Shown here piece by piece: positions 21,683 to 31,709 of a stretch of DNA of 64,000 nucleotides. A program made the translations under genes and the position numbers. The stretch is from Lithodes maja. Taxonomy: Eukaryota; Arthropoda; Malacostraca; Decapoda; Lithodidae. The stretch lies in NCBI GenBank assembly GCA_037953745.1, contig JBAKBP010000196.1:268501-332500 (forward strand), read 5' to 3'. The notes under the pieces were generated by a model. That model was not told the origin of the DNA. It saw only the letters and a program-made list of their open reading frames with translations, and searched no databases. Each line of letters begins with the position of its first letter. The stretch's first letter is position 1.

Positions 21683-22086
21683 TGAGACCCCTCCTGCTGC
21701 ATCGTGCTAAGACTCGCTGGCTGAGGGCCCAGCTCAGGGGTAGAGTGGAATGGAGGCTTGGAGGGAACCCCCCAAGACCCCACTCCACCCACCGCCCCAT
21801 CGCCATCACCCAACAAACATGCCACCAAATTCTTCTTGGGCCAACTGTCAGGACAGTCCCGCCCCAAAACCGTGGCTAAACAGCGAAGACCGTAACAATC
21901 AATAGCCTGCAGGCGCTGTTCGGTCAAAGGTGTCTGCAAAAATGCCCGGGCATCCCTCTCTCCACTTATAACACTCCCCTCCCTAAATATCTGTTGTACT
22001 TGCTGGTCACTAGGCTGTACCGTGTTATCCTCCCCCGTAAATGATGAGTCATTAGACATAGTGCTGGTTATACAATTGCTGTTCAT
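21583..22086 (-). pseudogene. Gypsy A Gag, N-terminal segment
   Basis: This frame starts at the first ATG after the primer site and gives about 155 residues before the G run at about 21615-21624 breaks it. It includes ERDARAFLQTPLTEQRLQAI and GLRCLATVLGRDCP, possibly a short helical domain, followed by a Pro/Gly/Ser-rich linker. It has no counterpart in gypsy B, whose Gag begins with a different charged coiled coil. The join to 21005-21682 would restore one frame if the G run differed by one base. Confidence 0.65.
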
Positions 22087-22310
22087 AAAAAAAAAGAAGT
22101 GCTTATTACTAATTGCAGTCTCGACTCACAAAATGTTAAAGATGCTTGAATGACTCTACTCTAGACACCCCTAACGAAACAATCTGCAAGTCCACCAATA
22201 CAATAATGACACAATAAAAATTCCTCCAATATGCAAGAAAATTCTAGCCAGCTCTACTAGGTAGCATAGAATAGTTCTCCAAAAAACATGTGATAAGATA
22301 CTACTGAATC

Positions 22311-22325
22311 CTGGCAAGGTCGCCA
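22311..22325 (-). promoter_or_regulatory. Primer binding site of gypsy A
   Basis: On the minus strand, three bases after the 5' LTR, TGGCGACCTTGCCAG begins with TGG, complementary to a tRNA 3' CCA end. TGGCGACC is shared with gypsy B and resembles sites reported for tRNA-Arg priming in other gypsy elements; the exact tRNA is an inference. Confidence 0.6.
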
Positions 22326-22328
22326 TTT

Positions 22329-24134
22329 TGTTACGGCTGGATCGGCAATACATATTCGGGATTCTTGATCGTAGGACAGAAATGGCTTATGTGACAACGA
22401 CACGCTCGATTCCAGTCCCAAATACTATATGCTCCAGACAACAAAAGCACCAACGCCCTACAGAGTTATCGTCTATGGTAACGAGGTACCTTAACTCGGC
22501 GAAAGTGTACAACAGGGGTAGGCTATGAGGCTAAACTCCCTCAGACATTTATAGGTTACGTTATTACTAAAGAAATGCAATACTCAAGAAACTACGTTAA
22601 TATTAAGCCTCTAATAATGTAGAATAGAAGCAGGCTAAAGGTATGACAGTGAAATGCTAAATGACAAATGTACACGCCTACTTGAAAGCGCGTGCACTAG
22701 AATAACTGTCCCCTACTAACATGCACTAGCATGTAGCATACAAGATGTTCATGATCCAGTAGATACCTAATAATACACATGGAAGGAACATAAATAGTAG
22801 TCACTTATTGTAATAATGAATCTATACTTGGAATAACTAAAAGGTTGCAGGCAACAGTACTGCGCCGGTAGCCTACTACCGCATAGGCTACTTCGCTTCT
22901 CTCACTCTGTCTCCCCTCTGAGTCCGTATGCGCCCTACGCAACGGAACTCCGGACACAGCAGCAAAACGACAGTGCAGTTAATTGATACATGAAAGTATT
23001 AATAGTGTTGTCTTGTGTGTGAGTAATGTGTATTGTAAAGTGTTACATACATAAACTTAAAGAGAGCTGCAATGCATAGTAAAATAAAGATATAACCCAC
23101 TCATCATCCCCATGTGTTCTAGCTAGCAGGCCAAGTCACAGGAACAACGAGTCCCAGCACCGAAAGCGAGAACCCAGGAAAAGACTGCAGAGAACACAAG
23201 GACAGATAAATTACGTTACTCTACTATACCGGCACTACGAGCGAGCTGTAGTCTCTGGTACTACACTCGCTCCTGGCTCGGTAGGCAAATCAAGGCTAAG
23301 TCCTCGCCCCTCTACAGACAACTCCTGGGCATGGTCGGGCTCTTACACATGGCACTAGTCTAGTCACAAATTGGATGATGAGCTGGGCATATAACTCGTG
23401 AACATGTAGAACGTTCACCAACTATCCTCATCAAGAAGATCGCTGTTCACATTAACCCCTTAAATCTAATACATGTAAATATATGCTTGTCCTAAGAGTA
23501 ATACGAGAGGTGAGTGCTGAAACTCCTTTAGGACCTCAAGGGAAGGGTATGCATTTAAATAGAGAGAAGAATGAAATGAGAGTAATGTCGTCAGAGAGAA
23601 AGAGTGCAACCGTGAGAAATTGGGAGAGAGGGCAAGGGATGTTAGAATCTCAAAGGTTCTAGGCAACCTGGTCATAGAGCACACAGCGAGCCTCCAGGCA
23701 ATGTGCAGTACGACAACATGGGCAGCCCAGGCAGCATAGGCAGGCGGCAATGTACTACCAACCCTGTCGCACCCAGCTATAAGCGCAGGGCTGCCAACCG
23801 GTCCGTACGTCTGGCAACCACCCCCCCGGCAGCGTGGCGCACCGCTACCCTCTCGCTCTGAAGTCCAACTCACTCTCTCTCTCTGAATTCCCATTGTCCT
23901 ATCTATCAACTTCTCTATTGATACTACATATTAAATGGAAGGTCTCGACATGGCTTAAAACAAAACCCACCACTGGTTAGCAAATGACGAGACCTTTGCA
24001 GAGATACAAAGAACATAGTTATACGTTGTCACACTCAATATAAGCAGCCAGCACGGTACAACGCGGTACCGTGGCGGTACAGTGGAGTACCAAGGAGTAC
24101 AATCAGGTTGCGTTGCCACGCACTGGGCGTCACA
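22329..24134 (-). repeat. 5' LTR of gypsy A
   Basis: Almost identical to 14813-16617, one base longer. It would contain the promoter for the genomic transcript. Confidence 0.92.
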
Positions 24135-24575
24135 TCTGCTACCCCCCGGACTTCAAATAGTACACGGGGATCTCCTAGTGACCGGAGATATAATTAAGCC
24201 CAGTCTAACACTAACCGACCTAAAAAGGACCGGAGTGAGGCTCTAAAAAGGGGCCCAACTGAAGGCTGGTTCGTAGCTTAAAATCATATTTTTTTAAAAG
24301 GGAGGCTACGGTGGCAAGTATCAAAAATAATCACAGGCAAAAGTATCATAAAAGAATAAAATTTATCCGCTCTGCAACAAGACAGAAAACCTGGAAGGTA
24401 CATAGACTATGAAGACGTATGACATAAAAGTCTAATAAATTGTTTATATACAGTGCAAAAGGAAAATATTTCGTAAAAACCTTATTAACAATGTAAAGAG
24501 AAACGCTCAATGTCACGAAAACATCAAAAGGATGAAATTCGAAGCATCTGGAATTTTCGATAAGAAATAAAAGAA
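24135..24575. other. Spacer, no recognisable gene
   Basis: The first 110 bases resume the CCGGAG array interrupted by gypsy A. The remainder is AT-rich with a poly-T run near 24290. Nothing else is supported. Confidence 0.45.
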
Positions 24576-25467
24576 AATGTGATAGCCGCTAGATCGCCAT
24601 TAAACAATTTTATCGAAGCCCGACGTTGAACGTTCAGAGAAAAAGTTAGGCTACCAGCAAGAAAAGTTGAAATGAATAGCATCAACGATTAATTGAAAAA
24701 ATTATAAGTATGGATAGGCTAGTTAGAATTAAGAATATTGAATTTCGGAGCTTATAAAAGCATTGATGGAAAAAAGGCAAAGGCCTAGCCTATCCGTAAA
24801 ACTGGTGTCCGCTAGCTAAACTAACGAAGCCTAAAAACTGAAATAGAGGCATTCTAACTAACCTGGCTTACATAACATAATGTAATAATATAAAGAGGAA
24901 AAAGATAGAAATACTGTACAGAAAATAAAAATAATATTCACATAATAATAATGGTCGTAGCATGTGGCGCGTCCCGTGGAAGTCGTCAGCTCTCTGGAAA
25001 TGTTCAATATGCATACATATCTATGACGCCTCCTTACTATAATAGTAACATATACTTCCCAGAAGAGGCAGCAGGAAACGTCTAAAGATGAAAAGTAGCA
25101 CATCCTGAAAGCACAAATTTAGTCCAACCTGTCGCACGGGACGCGACCACAAGAAGGACGTATAAACCCAGCGTGACCAGCTGGGGGACGCGTGCAAGGG
25201 AAGGACTGTATAACGGCACACTAGTTGATTTAGTAAGACAACATTCATAGTTTCTAATCTTTACTCATAAAAAATGTCTTTGTTTTTCTAATGGTTACCT
25301 TTTATAATGACGTTCCCTAGGAACTAAGTAAAGGGTTTCACCCTAGGATGTACTTTTTATATATTTGGGTCGCGTTATGCTTTCTTCGGGACCCTCACGG
25401 GGGTCTCCGGGGAGCCCTTATATATATAAGGCTCTCACGTCATTGACGGAGAGAACCATTACTAAAT
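24576..25467 (-). repeat. 892-bp repeat unit, copy 1 (possible terminus of a second DIRS family)
   Basis: The unit runs from AATGTGATAGCCGC to CATTACTAAAT and is directly followed by a second copy at about 97% identity by eye. Its right end, CGTCATTGACGGAGAGAACC then ATTACTAAAT, resembles the outer end of the DIRS terminal repeats (CGTCAATGATGGAGGGGCC, ACTACTAAAT). Read on the minus strand it would be a DIRS-like terminal repeat plus leader. It contains the intact TTAA site (24603-24606 region) that is filled by a MITE in copy 2. Small open frames inside have no recognisable domain. Confidence 0.65.
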
Positions 25468-25495
25468 AATGTGATAGCCGCTAGATCGCCATTAA

Positions 25496-25974
25496 CCCTC
25501 CCGCCCCGGCTACGCATTACATAAATATTCCCCGAAATCCGGGTGTTTTGGCCGAAAAACGTCTAGGCTAGGCTACCGTATCATTGTTATGCTGACTGCT
25601 TCCCGCATTCCCGCGCATCCCCAAGCGTAGCTGTGTTATTTACCTGTAGAATGGCGTTAAGTAGAGCTCTCTAAGTCAAGTGCTTGATTTGTGATGATGA
25701 TTTCATTGGAGATAACTTTATGGCCAAAACAGCCACTTTACACTACTTTTCGATACTTAACAACAACATACAGGCACACACGAACAAGCGACGCTCTCCT
25801 TCTTGTGGCCGGAGATGCGGGGTGTCGGTCCAGCCGGCTGTTGTTTACATGCGTCGGACCGACGCCTCGCACACGAAGCTCACAGGCTTTCAAGCAATGG
25901 TACAATGTTGTACCACCCGGGTTCCTGGGGGCAAAACATAATGGTACACACGTGTACCATCCGAGTTTGAAGGG
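25496..25974 (+). mobile_element. piggyBac-type MITE, family I copy 1
   Basis: The element starts CCCTCCCGCCCCGGCTACGC and ends GAGTTTGAAGGG. It is flanked by TTAA on both sides (25492-25495, 25975-25978). The neighbouring copy of the host repeat reads GCCATTAAACAATTTT without it, which proves the boundaries and the TTAA duplication. It is related over its left 400 bp to 46599-47078 and 47854-48774 but has a different right end. A roughly 75-codon open frame shared with those copies is probably incidental. Confidence 0.9.
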
Positions 25975-26822
25975 TTAAACAATTTTATCGAAGCGCGACG
26001 TTGAACGTTCAGAGAAAAAGTTAGGCTATCAGCAAGAAAAATTGAAATGAATAGCATCAACGATTAATTGAAAAAATTATAAGAATGGATAGGCTAGTTA
26101 GAATTAAGAATATTGAATTTCGGAGCTTATAAAAGCATTGGTGGAAAAAAGGCAAAGGCCTAGCCTATCCCTAAAACTGGCGTCCGCTAGCTAAACTAAC
26201 GAAGCCTTAAAACTGAAATAGAGGCATTCTAACTAACCTGGCTTACATAACATAATGTAATAATATAAAGAGGAAAAAGATAGAAATACTGTACAGAAAA
26301 TAAAAATAATATTCATATAATAATAATGGTCGTAGCATGTGGCGCGTCCCGTGGAAGTCGTCAGCTCTCTGGAAATGTTCAATATACATACATATCTATG
26401 ACGCCTCCTTACTATAATAGTAACATATACTTTCCAGAAGAGGCAGCAGGAAACGTCTAAAGATAAAAAGTAGCACATCCTGAGAGCACAAATTTAGTCC
26501 AACCTGTCGCACGGGATGCGACCACAAGAAGGACGTATAAACCCAGCGTGACCAGCTGGGGGACGCGTGCAAGGGAAGGACTGTATAACGGCGCACTAGT
26601 TGATTTAGTAAGACAACATTCATAGTTTCTAATCTTTACTCATAAAAAATTTCTTTCTTTTTCTAATGGTTACCTTTTTTAATGACGTTCCCTAGGAACT
26701 AAGTAAAGGGTTTCACCCTAGGATGTACTTTTTATATATTTGGGTCGCGTTATGCTTCCTCCGGGACCCTCACGGGGGTCTCCGGGGAGCCCTTATATAT
26801 ATAAGGCTCTCACGTCATTGAC

Positions 26823-27419
26823 AGTGTGTTGAGTAAAGATGGGACTATGGATGAAGAGGTGCGGGAGAGGGTACAACAGGGGAAGAGGGTTGTAGGAACG
26901 CTAAAAGCAGTAACAAGAAATAGGGTGGTCAGTATGGAAGTGAAGAAGTCCTTGCATGACAGTGTGGTAATCCCGACACTGACTTACGGAAGCGAAGCAT
27001 GGACGTTGGTTGAGAGACTCAGACCAAGAGTGAGAGCAGTGGAAATGAATTACTTAAGGAGTGCGTGCGGAGTTACATGGAGGGATAGACAGACTAATGA
27101 GGAAGTAAGAAGGAGGTGTGGTGTGGAGGTAGATGTGCTGGAAAGTGTGAAAAGGAACAACTTGAGATGGTTCGGCCATATGGAACGTATGGAAAGCGAG
27201 AGAATGACTAAGAGGGTGTACGAGAGCGAGGTGGAGGGACAGAGGGGGAGAGGTAGACCGAATATGAGGTGGAAGGATGGAGTGAGGAACTACATGAACG
27301 AAGGCGGTGCTGGTTGGGAGGAGGGGCGTCGACTGACTGGGGACAGAGGTGCATGGGGGCGGTTCGTTCGTGGCCACCCCTTCGGGGATCACGGCGTCGG
27401 GCAATAGATAGATAGATAG
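26823..27419 (+). mobile_element. 5'-truncated non-LTR retrotransposon with (GATA)n tail, insertion 1
   Basis: The insertion is bounded by an 11-bp target duplication, ACGTCATTGAC (26812-26822 and 27420-27430), and ends in ATAGATAGATAGATAG. 5' truncation, microsatellite tail and an 11-bp duplication are the signature of target-primed reverse transcription. The uninterrupted host unit at 24576-25467 confirms the site. Confidence 0.92.
26826..27407 (+). pseudogene. Non-LTR RT C-terminal domain (GATA-tailed family)
   Basis: The frame encodes the far C-terminus of a non-LTR pol: PTLTYGSEAWTL, EMNYLRSACGVTWRDRQTN, LRWFGHMERM and RGRGRPNMRWKDGV. These motifs follow the RT palm in several apurinic-endonuclease-type families, where they replace a classical zinc finger. 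Palm and fingers are missing, so there is no polymerase activity. The frame itself is open to its natural stop (27405-27407), consistent with a recent insertion. A second copy at 32988-33386 is nearly identical. Confidence 0.82.
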
Positions 27420-28770
27420 ACGTCATTGACGGAGAGAACCATTACTAAATTTGTCTTTTTCGTCGGATGACACGTCGGTCGTCTTTGTGGGGTTTTAGGT
27501 GACTGACATGAGAGAAGTGATTGATGAGAGTGTTTGCTTGTTGTTTACGTGAAGGAGTAGAGTCTGGTGTTGTGATTGCAGCATGTGATTGTGTTGTGTT
27601 GCTGTTGGAAACTGTGATGCTGTTTAGTGTTTTGTAGAGTTTTTTAGGGTTTGTTTTGTGATCGAGTGTTTGTAGGAAGTTATTCCAATTTAGTGTTTGT
27701 TGTTCTTGTATTTTGTTGTTAATCTGGATGTTGAGTGCTTGAATTTGTTGATTGATGTCTTGTGTGTGGGGTGCTGGGGAGTGTTTCAGTGTGTCGCGTT
27801 GTATGATGAGGTTTTTGAATTTCTGGTGAGAAGTTGGGGTTGTGTTTTTTTATGTTACCTCTTGGAATGTGTTTCTTGTCGGCGTTTTGGATAGTTGTGT
27901 TGAATGTGTGTACAGCATTGTTGATGTTAGTGATGGGTGTACTGTTTAAGGTTTCAAAGTGTTGTTCTGTCTCATTTGTGAAAGCTTCCCAGTTAGCTCT
28001 TTTATAGTTAGTGTAAGTGTGTCTGTGGCTAGCTGGGGTGAGTCTTGTTTTGGTGGTGATAATGATCGGGAGGTGGTCTGAGCCCAAGGTTCTGACCACC
28101 CTCCAGGATGTTGTGGGGGCGAGTTCAGGGGAGCAAAAGGGGATATCAGGAGATGATGGGGTGTAGAGGACTTGGTGGGGAGTATAGGTATGCTGATGAA
28201 TGTTATTAAGGATATATAGGTTGTCTGTTTGGTGTTGTAAGACCAGCCCTCTGTCTGTGTCGGGGTTGTCGACAAACCAGGCCGACGGCTTTGCATTGAA
28301 ATCACCACCCAGGATGATGTGTGGGGTGTTTGTGATGTGTTGTATTTGTGGTCTGTAATCGTTTGGTACTGTAGGGGATGTTTGGGGAGGGATGTATGTT
28401 TATAATGGTAATGTTGGAGCTATTGCCAGTGCGTATTTGAATTGATTGAATTTCTGTTGTGTTATCGTTTGGGGGGAGGAGGGATTTTGTATGTGCACTG
28501 GTGTCTATATATGTTATATCTTTGTGTACCAGGGTGATGAGTCCACCGCCAATGCCGATGGCCCGGTCTTGTCGTATGGTGGTGAAATTGTGAAATGTAG
28601 GTGTTTTTTGTGTTGTACGGAGTTTTGTTTCTTGTAAGATGGCAATGTGTATGTTGTGTTGTTTGATGAAGTGTGTGAGTTTGTGTTTCTTTGTGTTGAT
28701 GCCATCTATGTTTAGTTGAAGGATGTTAATGCTGTGTGTGCGGTGTATGTTGGGTGCTGCTGCACGAGGA

Positions 28771-28846
28771 TGGGGTGGGGGTGGGGGTGGGGGTGGGGGA
28801 GGGGGAGGGGGAGGGGGTGATGGTGGGGGTGGGGGTGGGGATTGGG
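28771..28846 (+). repeat. G-rich tract, possible G-quadruplex
   Basis: Repeated GGGGGT and GGGGGA blocks give well over four runs of at least four G. On the minus strand it encodes the polyproline linker of element D. The long Gly-rich open frame on the plus strand is a shadow. Confidence 0.8.
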
Positions 28847-29237
28847 GTGCAGGAGATGAGGGTAGGAAAGGATTAGGTTGGGGTGTGGATGGGTTGGGGA
28901 GGAGAGGTGGACGGGTTTTAGGAGTGGGAGTGGATGTTATGGGCAGGTTATGTGGATTGGGGAGGAGAGGTGGACAGGTTTTAGGAGAGGGAGTGGATGG
29001 TATGGTAAGGTTATGTGGGTTGGGGAGGAGAGGTGGACGGGCTTTAGGGGAGGGATTTGACTGGGAGAGGGAGGGGCATGAGGAACATGTCCAGGTGTTT
29101 GTATAGTGTTTCATGGAGGTAAGTGTTGTGCAGGTGAAATGGGTCCAGTTCCCTCATGAGTTGCAGAGAACTGAACCCTTAGTTTGGCGGCTCGAAGTAA
29201 TGGGTTTTGAGCAAGTTGGACATGTGTATTTGTAGGT

Positions 29238-29261
29238 GGGTCCTGGGTTGCTCTCAATGTC
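29238..29261 (-). other. 2A ribosome-skipping motif (DIESNPGP)
   Basis: The codons read GAC ATT GAG AGC AAC CCA GGA CCC on the minus strand, an exact match to the D-[V/I]-E-x-N-P-G-P consensus, preceded by LLLAG. 2A peptides make the ribosome skip the final Gly-Pro bond and release two products. They are known in trypanosome L1Tc and in several animal APE-type non-LTR elements. Confidence 0.85.
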
Positions 29262-29640
29262 TCCGGCTAGAAGGAGTCTTCGAGAAATGACAGCCGGAGA
29301 GTCATTTCTCGGTGTAGGAAAAACTGTGTATTGTGTGTGTGTGTGTGTGTGGTGTGAGAGATGTGAGAATTGCCCGGCGCGACCGTAGCCGCTCCAAGGA
29401 TGCGTGCCCCCAGGATGGGGCAGGGGATAGTTGTGGCGGTTTGGCTCCCGGAAACTGCTCCCCACGGTCGGCAGCCTGCTGTCCTCCACTGTCGGTGATC
29501 TTGTCCCCGGACGGGAGGGTCGGCAGCCATCCATGGTCGGCAGCTCCGGGAGGTGGTCCCACGGCGTAGACGCCGCCACTCCAGGACCGTAAGAAACTGT
29601 TATAATCAATATCATTCGTACGTCAGGCAACGAAGGAGAG

Positions 29641-29975
29641 AAAGAGAGTTGGAGGAAAGGAGGGAAAGGGGGGGGGGGGGGAAATTGAGTAGGAGCAAGG
29701 GTGTAGGGGAATAGGGGGGAGAATGGAATGTGGGGATTACTGGAAGAAAATGAGGGGTGAGGAGAAAACTGCCTGTACTACCACACCACACCGATTTGTA
29801 CACTCTTGAACAAAAATATCTTCTATAAGATACTAAGCTGTCTACAGGTCAAAATAATTATACCAGGCTCATAACATTGCATATGATATTCAATCATAAA
29901 TAATTAAAGATCGCATCCACCATACTAAGCACAATACCACACTTACAACCAGTGACACTTGAATAAAATAGAAAT
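29641..29975. other. Low-complexity spacer and possible LTR remnant
   Basis: The first 130 bases are purine-rich with a 14-base G run near 29669. The rest is AT-rich and could belong to the 3' LTR of gypsy relic C, because a PPT-LTR-like junction lies at 29983/29984. No coding content. Confidence 0.3.
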
Positions 29976-30159
29976 CCCTAACACCTCCCTCACAAAGAGA
30001 TTTATAAGAGAAGCGAAAATAAATCTAAACCCTAATACAATCATTTTAAACCTAATACCATTCACCAAACCATAAACCAAAATCACATTAACAAACTTAC
30101 AAACTATTGCTAGGCAAAATAGCACCAACAAAGAAAATTGTTCTCATTCAGTTCCGGGA

Positions 30160-30967
30160 CAACATGTCCGCGATAATATTGTTCTTTTCCTTTATGTGGT
30201 GAATTTCGAGGTTATATGGTTGCAATGCCAAGCACCATCTCATACGAGTTTTTCATTTTATACAAGAATTTCAGGGGGTTGTGATCAGTAAACACTTTCA
30301 CGGGAAAATGTGAACCACTAAGATACACATTAAACTTATCCACTGCAAAGAGCAAGGCAAAACACTCTTTTTCAATAGTGCTGTAGTGTTTCTGATAAGG
30401 TTTGAGTTTACCAGATGCATAGCAAACTGGATTCAAAATCTCAGCATCACTGTACTGTAACAAAACTGCTCCTACACCAACATCACTAGCATCCACCTGA
30501 ATTATGAACGCCTTATGAAACTGAGGGGACTTCAGAATAGGTGCATTGACTAATAGGCAACGAATCTTTGTGAATGAAGTTTGGCATTCTGGGGTCCAAA
30601 CAAACTTTTTCTTTGGACTAATCAAGTCTGTTAGGGGGGCGGAGAGGTCAGCGAAGTTGGGTACAAACCGTCGATAGTACCCAGCCATACCCAAAAAGCG
30701 CATTACTGCCTTGCGGTCCTGGGGGATAGGCAGTGTAGAAATGGCTTCGACTTTGGCAGAAATAGGGCTGACTTCCCCTTCTCCTATCACGTGACCTAAA
30801 AAGATTAGTTTGGCATGGCCGAACTCACTCTTGGCAAGGTTGACAGTGAGTGAGTCCCGCCCTGGCCAAGTTGGAAAAGAGATTCTGTAGCTGGTGAAGA
30901 TGATCCTGCCAGGATTCGCTGTAGACCACAATATCGTCGAGGTAGGATTGCACGCCCGAGAGGCCAT
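30160..30967 (-). pseudogene. Gypsy C RT end and RNase H
   Basis: The frame contains LIFLGHVIGEGEVSPISAKV, AVMRFLGMAGYYRRFVPNF, then RNase H with FIIQVDASDVGVGAVLLQ, STIEKECFALLFAVDKF and VKVFTDHNPLKFLYK. After KMKNS the homologous course (RWCLALQPYNLEIHHI, NIIADMLSRN) moves to another frame because of an indel near 30245. It would supply RNase H activity but is broken. Confidence 0.8.
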
Positions 30968-31584
30968 CTGTCACCCGTTGGATCAGTCGCTGGAAGGTGG
31001 CGGGCACATTCACCATATCGAAAGGCATGACGGTATATTGGAACAGCCCGTCCGGGGTGACAAACGCAGACACTCTCTTGGCCCTCTCCGATAGTTTTTA
31101 TCTGGTAGTAACCCTTCAGCAGGTCAATCTTCGAGATGTACTTCGTTCCACCCAAACGGTCCAACAGGTCGTCAATTCGTGGCAGAGGGTAGCAGTCCTG
31201 ACGGGTGAGTTGGTTTACCCGGCGATAATCCATGCACATCCTAAATGTGCCATCAGGTTTGTCCACGAGTAGGCATGGAGAGGCCCACTCGCTGTCGCTC
31301 CGTTCCACCAATCCATGGGCGAGCAGGAAATCCACTTCCTGTTGAAGTGCCGCACGCTTCTCAGGATTGGCGCTGTAGGGATGCTGCTTGATGGGAATGG
31401 CCCCCTCTGTCAGGACCACATCATGTTCCACCAGGGGACACTGCTGGGGAACGTCACCAAACAGCTGTGGAAACTTGGAAAGCAGGTACTCTAGGTCTTC
31501 ACTTTGGTCAGACAACAAGTGCTGGAATTTTAAATGGGGGTTAGTCAAGAAGTCTGAGTTTTGCAATTTGTTAACAAGAGGCAA
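30805..31584 (-). pseudogene. Gypsy C reverse transcriptase
   Basis: The frame begins with the pre-RT region (HDVVLTEGAIPIKQHPYSA) and reads EWASPCLLVDKPDGTFRMC, DYRRVNQLTRQDCYPLPRID and KIDLLKGYYQI (motif A). A frameshift after YYQI puts motif B and the catalytic motif (VMPFDMVNVPATFQRL, SYLDDIVVYSESW) into the overlapping frame 30825-31073. A second shift near 30845 returns toward the frame at 30212-30967. The YLDD catalytic pair is still present, but in motif B Asp and Val replace the usual Gly and Lys-type residues. Confidence 0.8.
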
Positions 31585-31709
31585 CTGGATGTCATTATGC
31601 TCCTTGATCTTTAAATCCTCTAGTTCACCTTCAAATTGTGCTACAGATTCAAAGTTTAATACCTTATCAGGATCTCTGCAGTGATAGGATTTCAGCAGGT
31701 TAACATGTA

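Larger units (their letters stand above)
14813..24134 (-). mobile_element. Gypsy A: Ty3/gypsy LTR retrotransposon, complete, frameshifted
   Basis: Two LTRs of about 1805 bp (14813-16617 and 22329-24134) flank an internal region coding on the minus strand. The element begins TGTGACGC and ends CGTAACA. The 4-bp target duplication TCTG is present at 14809-14812 and 24135-24138. By eye the LTRs differ at three substitutions and one single-base indel, so the insertion is young. Gag and Pol are recognisable from 22086 down to 16901 in the order Gag, CCHC knuckle, protease, integrase, RT, RNase H. Three frameshifts interrupt them, two in long G runs. Confidence 0.92.
25468..27450 (-). repeat. 892-bp repeat unit, copy 2, with two insertions
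   Basis: Removing the MITE with one TTAA (483 bp) and the non-LTR insertion with one 11-bp duplication (608 bp) leaves 892 bp, exactly the length of copy 1. The two copies are in direct tandem. This copy is therefore the host of both insertions. Confidence 0.8.
27451..29630 (-). pseudogene. Non-LTR ORF: 2A-PHD-proline linker-endonuclease
   Basis: Reading on the minus strand from about 29615 there is an N-terminal segment of about 115 residues, RRLLLAGDIESNPGP (2A ribosome-skipping signature), and a Cys4-His-Cys3 pattern (CPTC, CNS-stop, HFTC, CSSC). A Pro-rich region encoded by the G-rich tract at 28771-28846 follows, then an endonuclease with NILQLNIDGIN, AILQETKL, LGGDFNAKPSAW and LGSDHLPIII. 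A TGA at 29154-29156 stands exactly where the fourth Cys of the PHD finger is expected. One frameshift lies near 28400 and another near 27810. The endonuclease would nick target DNA to prime reverse transcription. The RT domain is missing. Confidence 0.78.
27451..29640 (-). mobile_element. Non-LTR retrotransposon D, 5' half (2A, PHD, endonuclease)
   Basis: It encodes on the minus strand a 2A motif, a PHD-type finger, a Pro-rich linker, an apurinic-type endonuclease and the linker toward RT. The RT is missing: sequence switches to the 892-bp unit at about 27450. Loss of the 3' half is the opposite of the usual 5' truncation, so the element was cut by a later rearrangement or by arrival of the neighbouring repeat. 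The domain set resembles CR1-clade (Crack/CR1-like) elements. Confidence 0.78.

Noticed and set aside
25684..25941. Conserved small protein encoded by MITE family I
   Set aside because: The frame is shared by three copies only because the DNA is nearly identical. It begins within a TTG context and copies end differently; no sign of selection can be judged from three copies.
28723..29106. Gly-rich plus-strand protein
   Set aside because: Low-complexity shadow of the polyproline linker of non-LTR element D.
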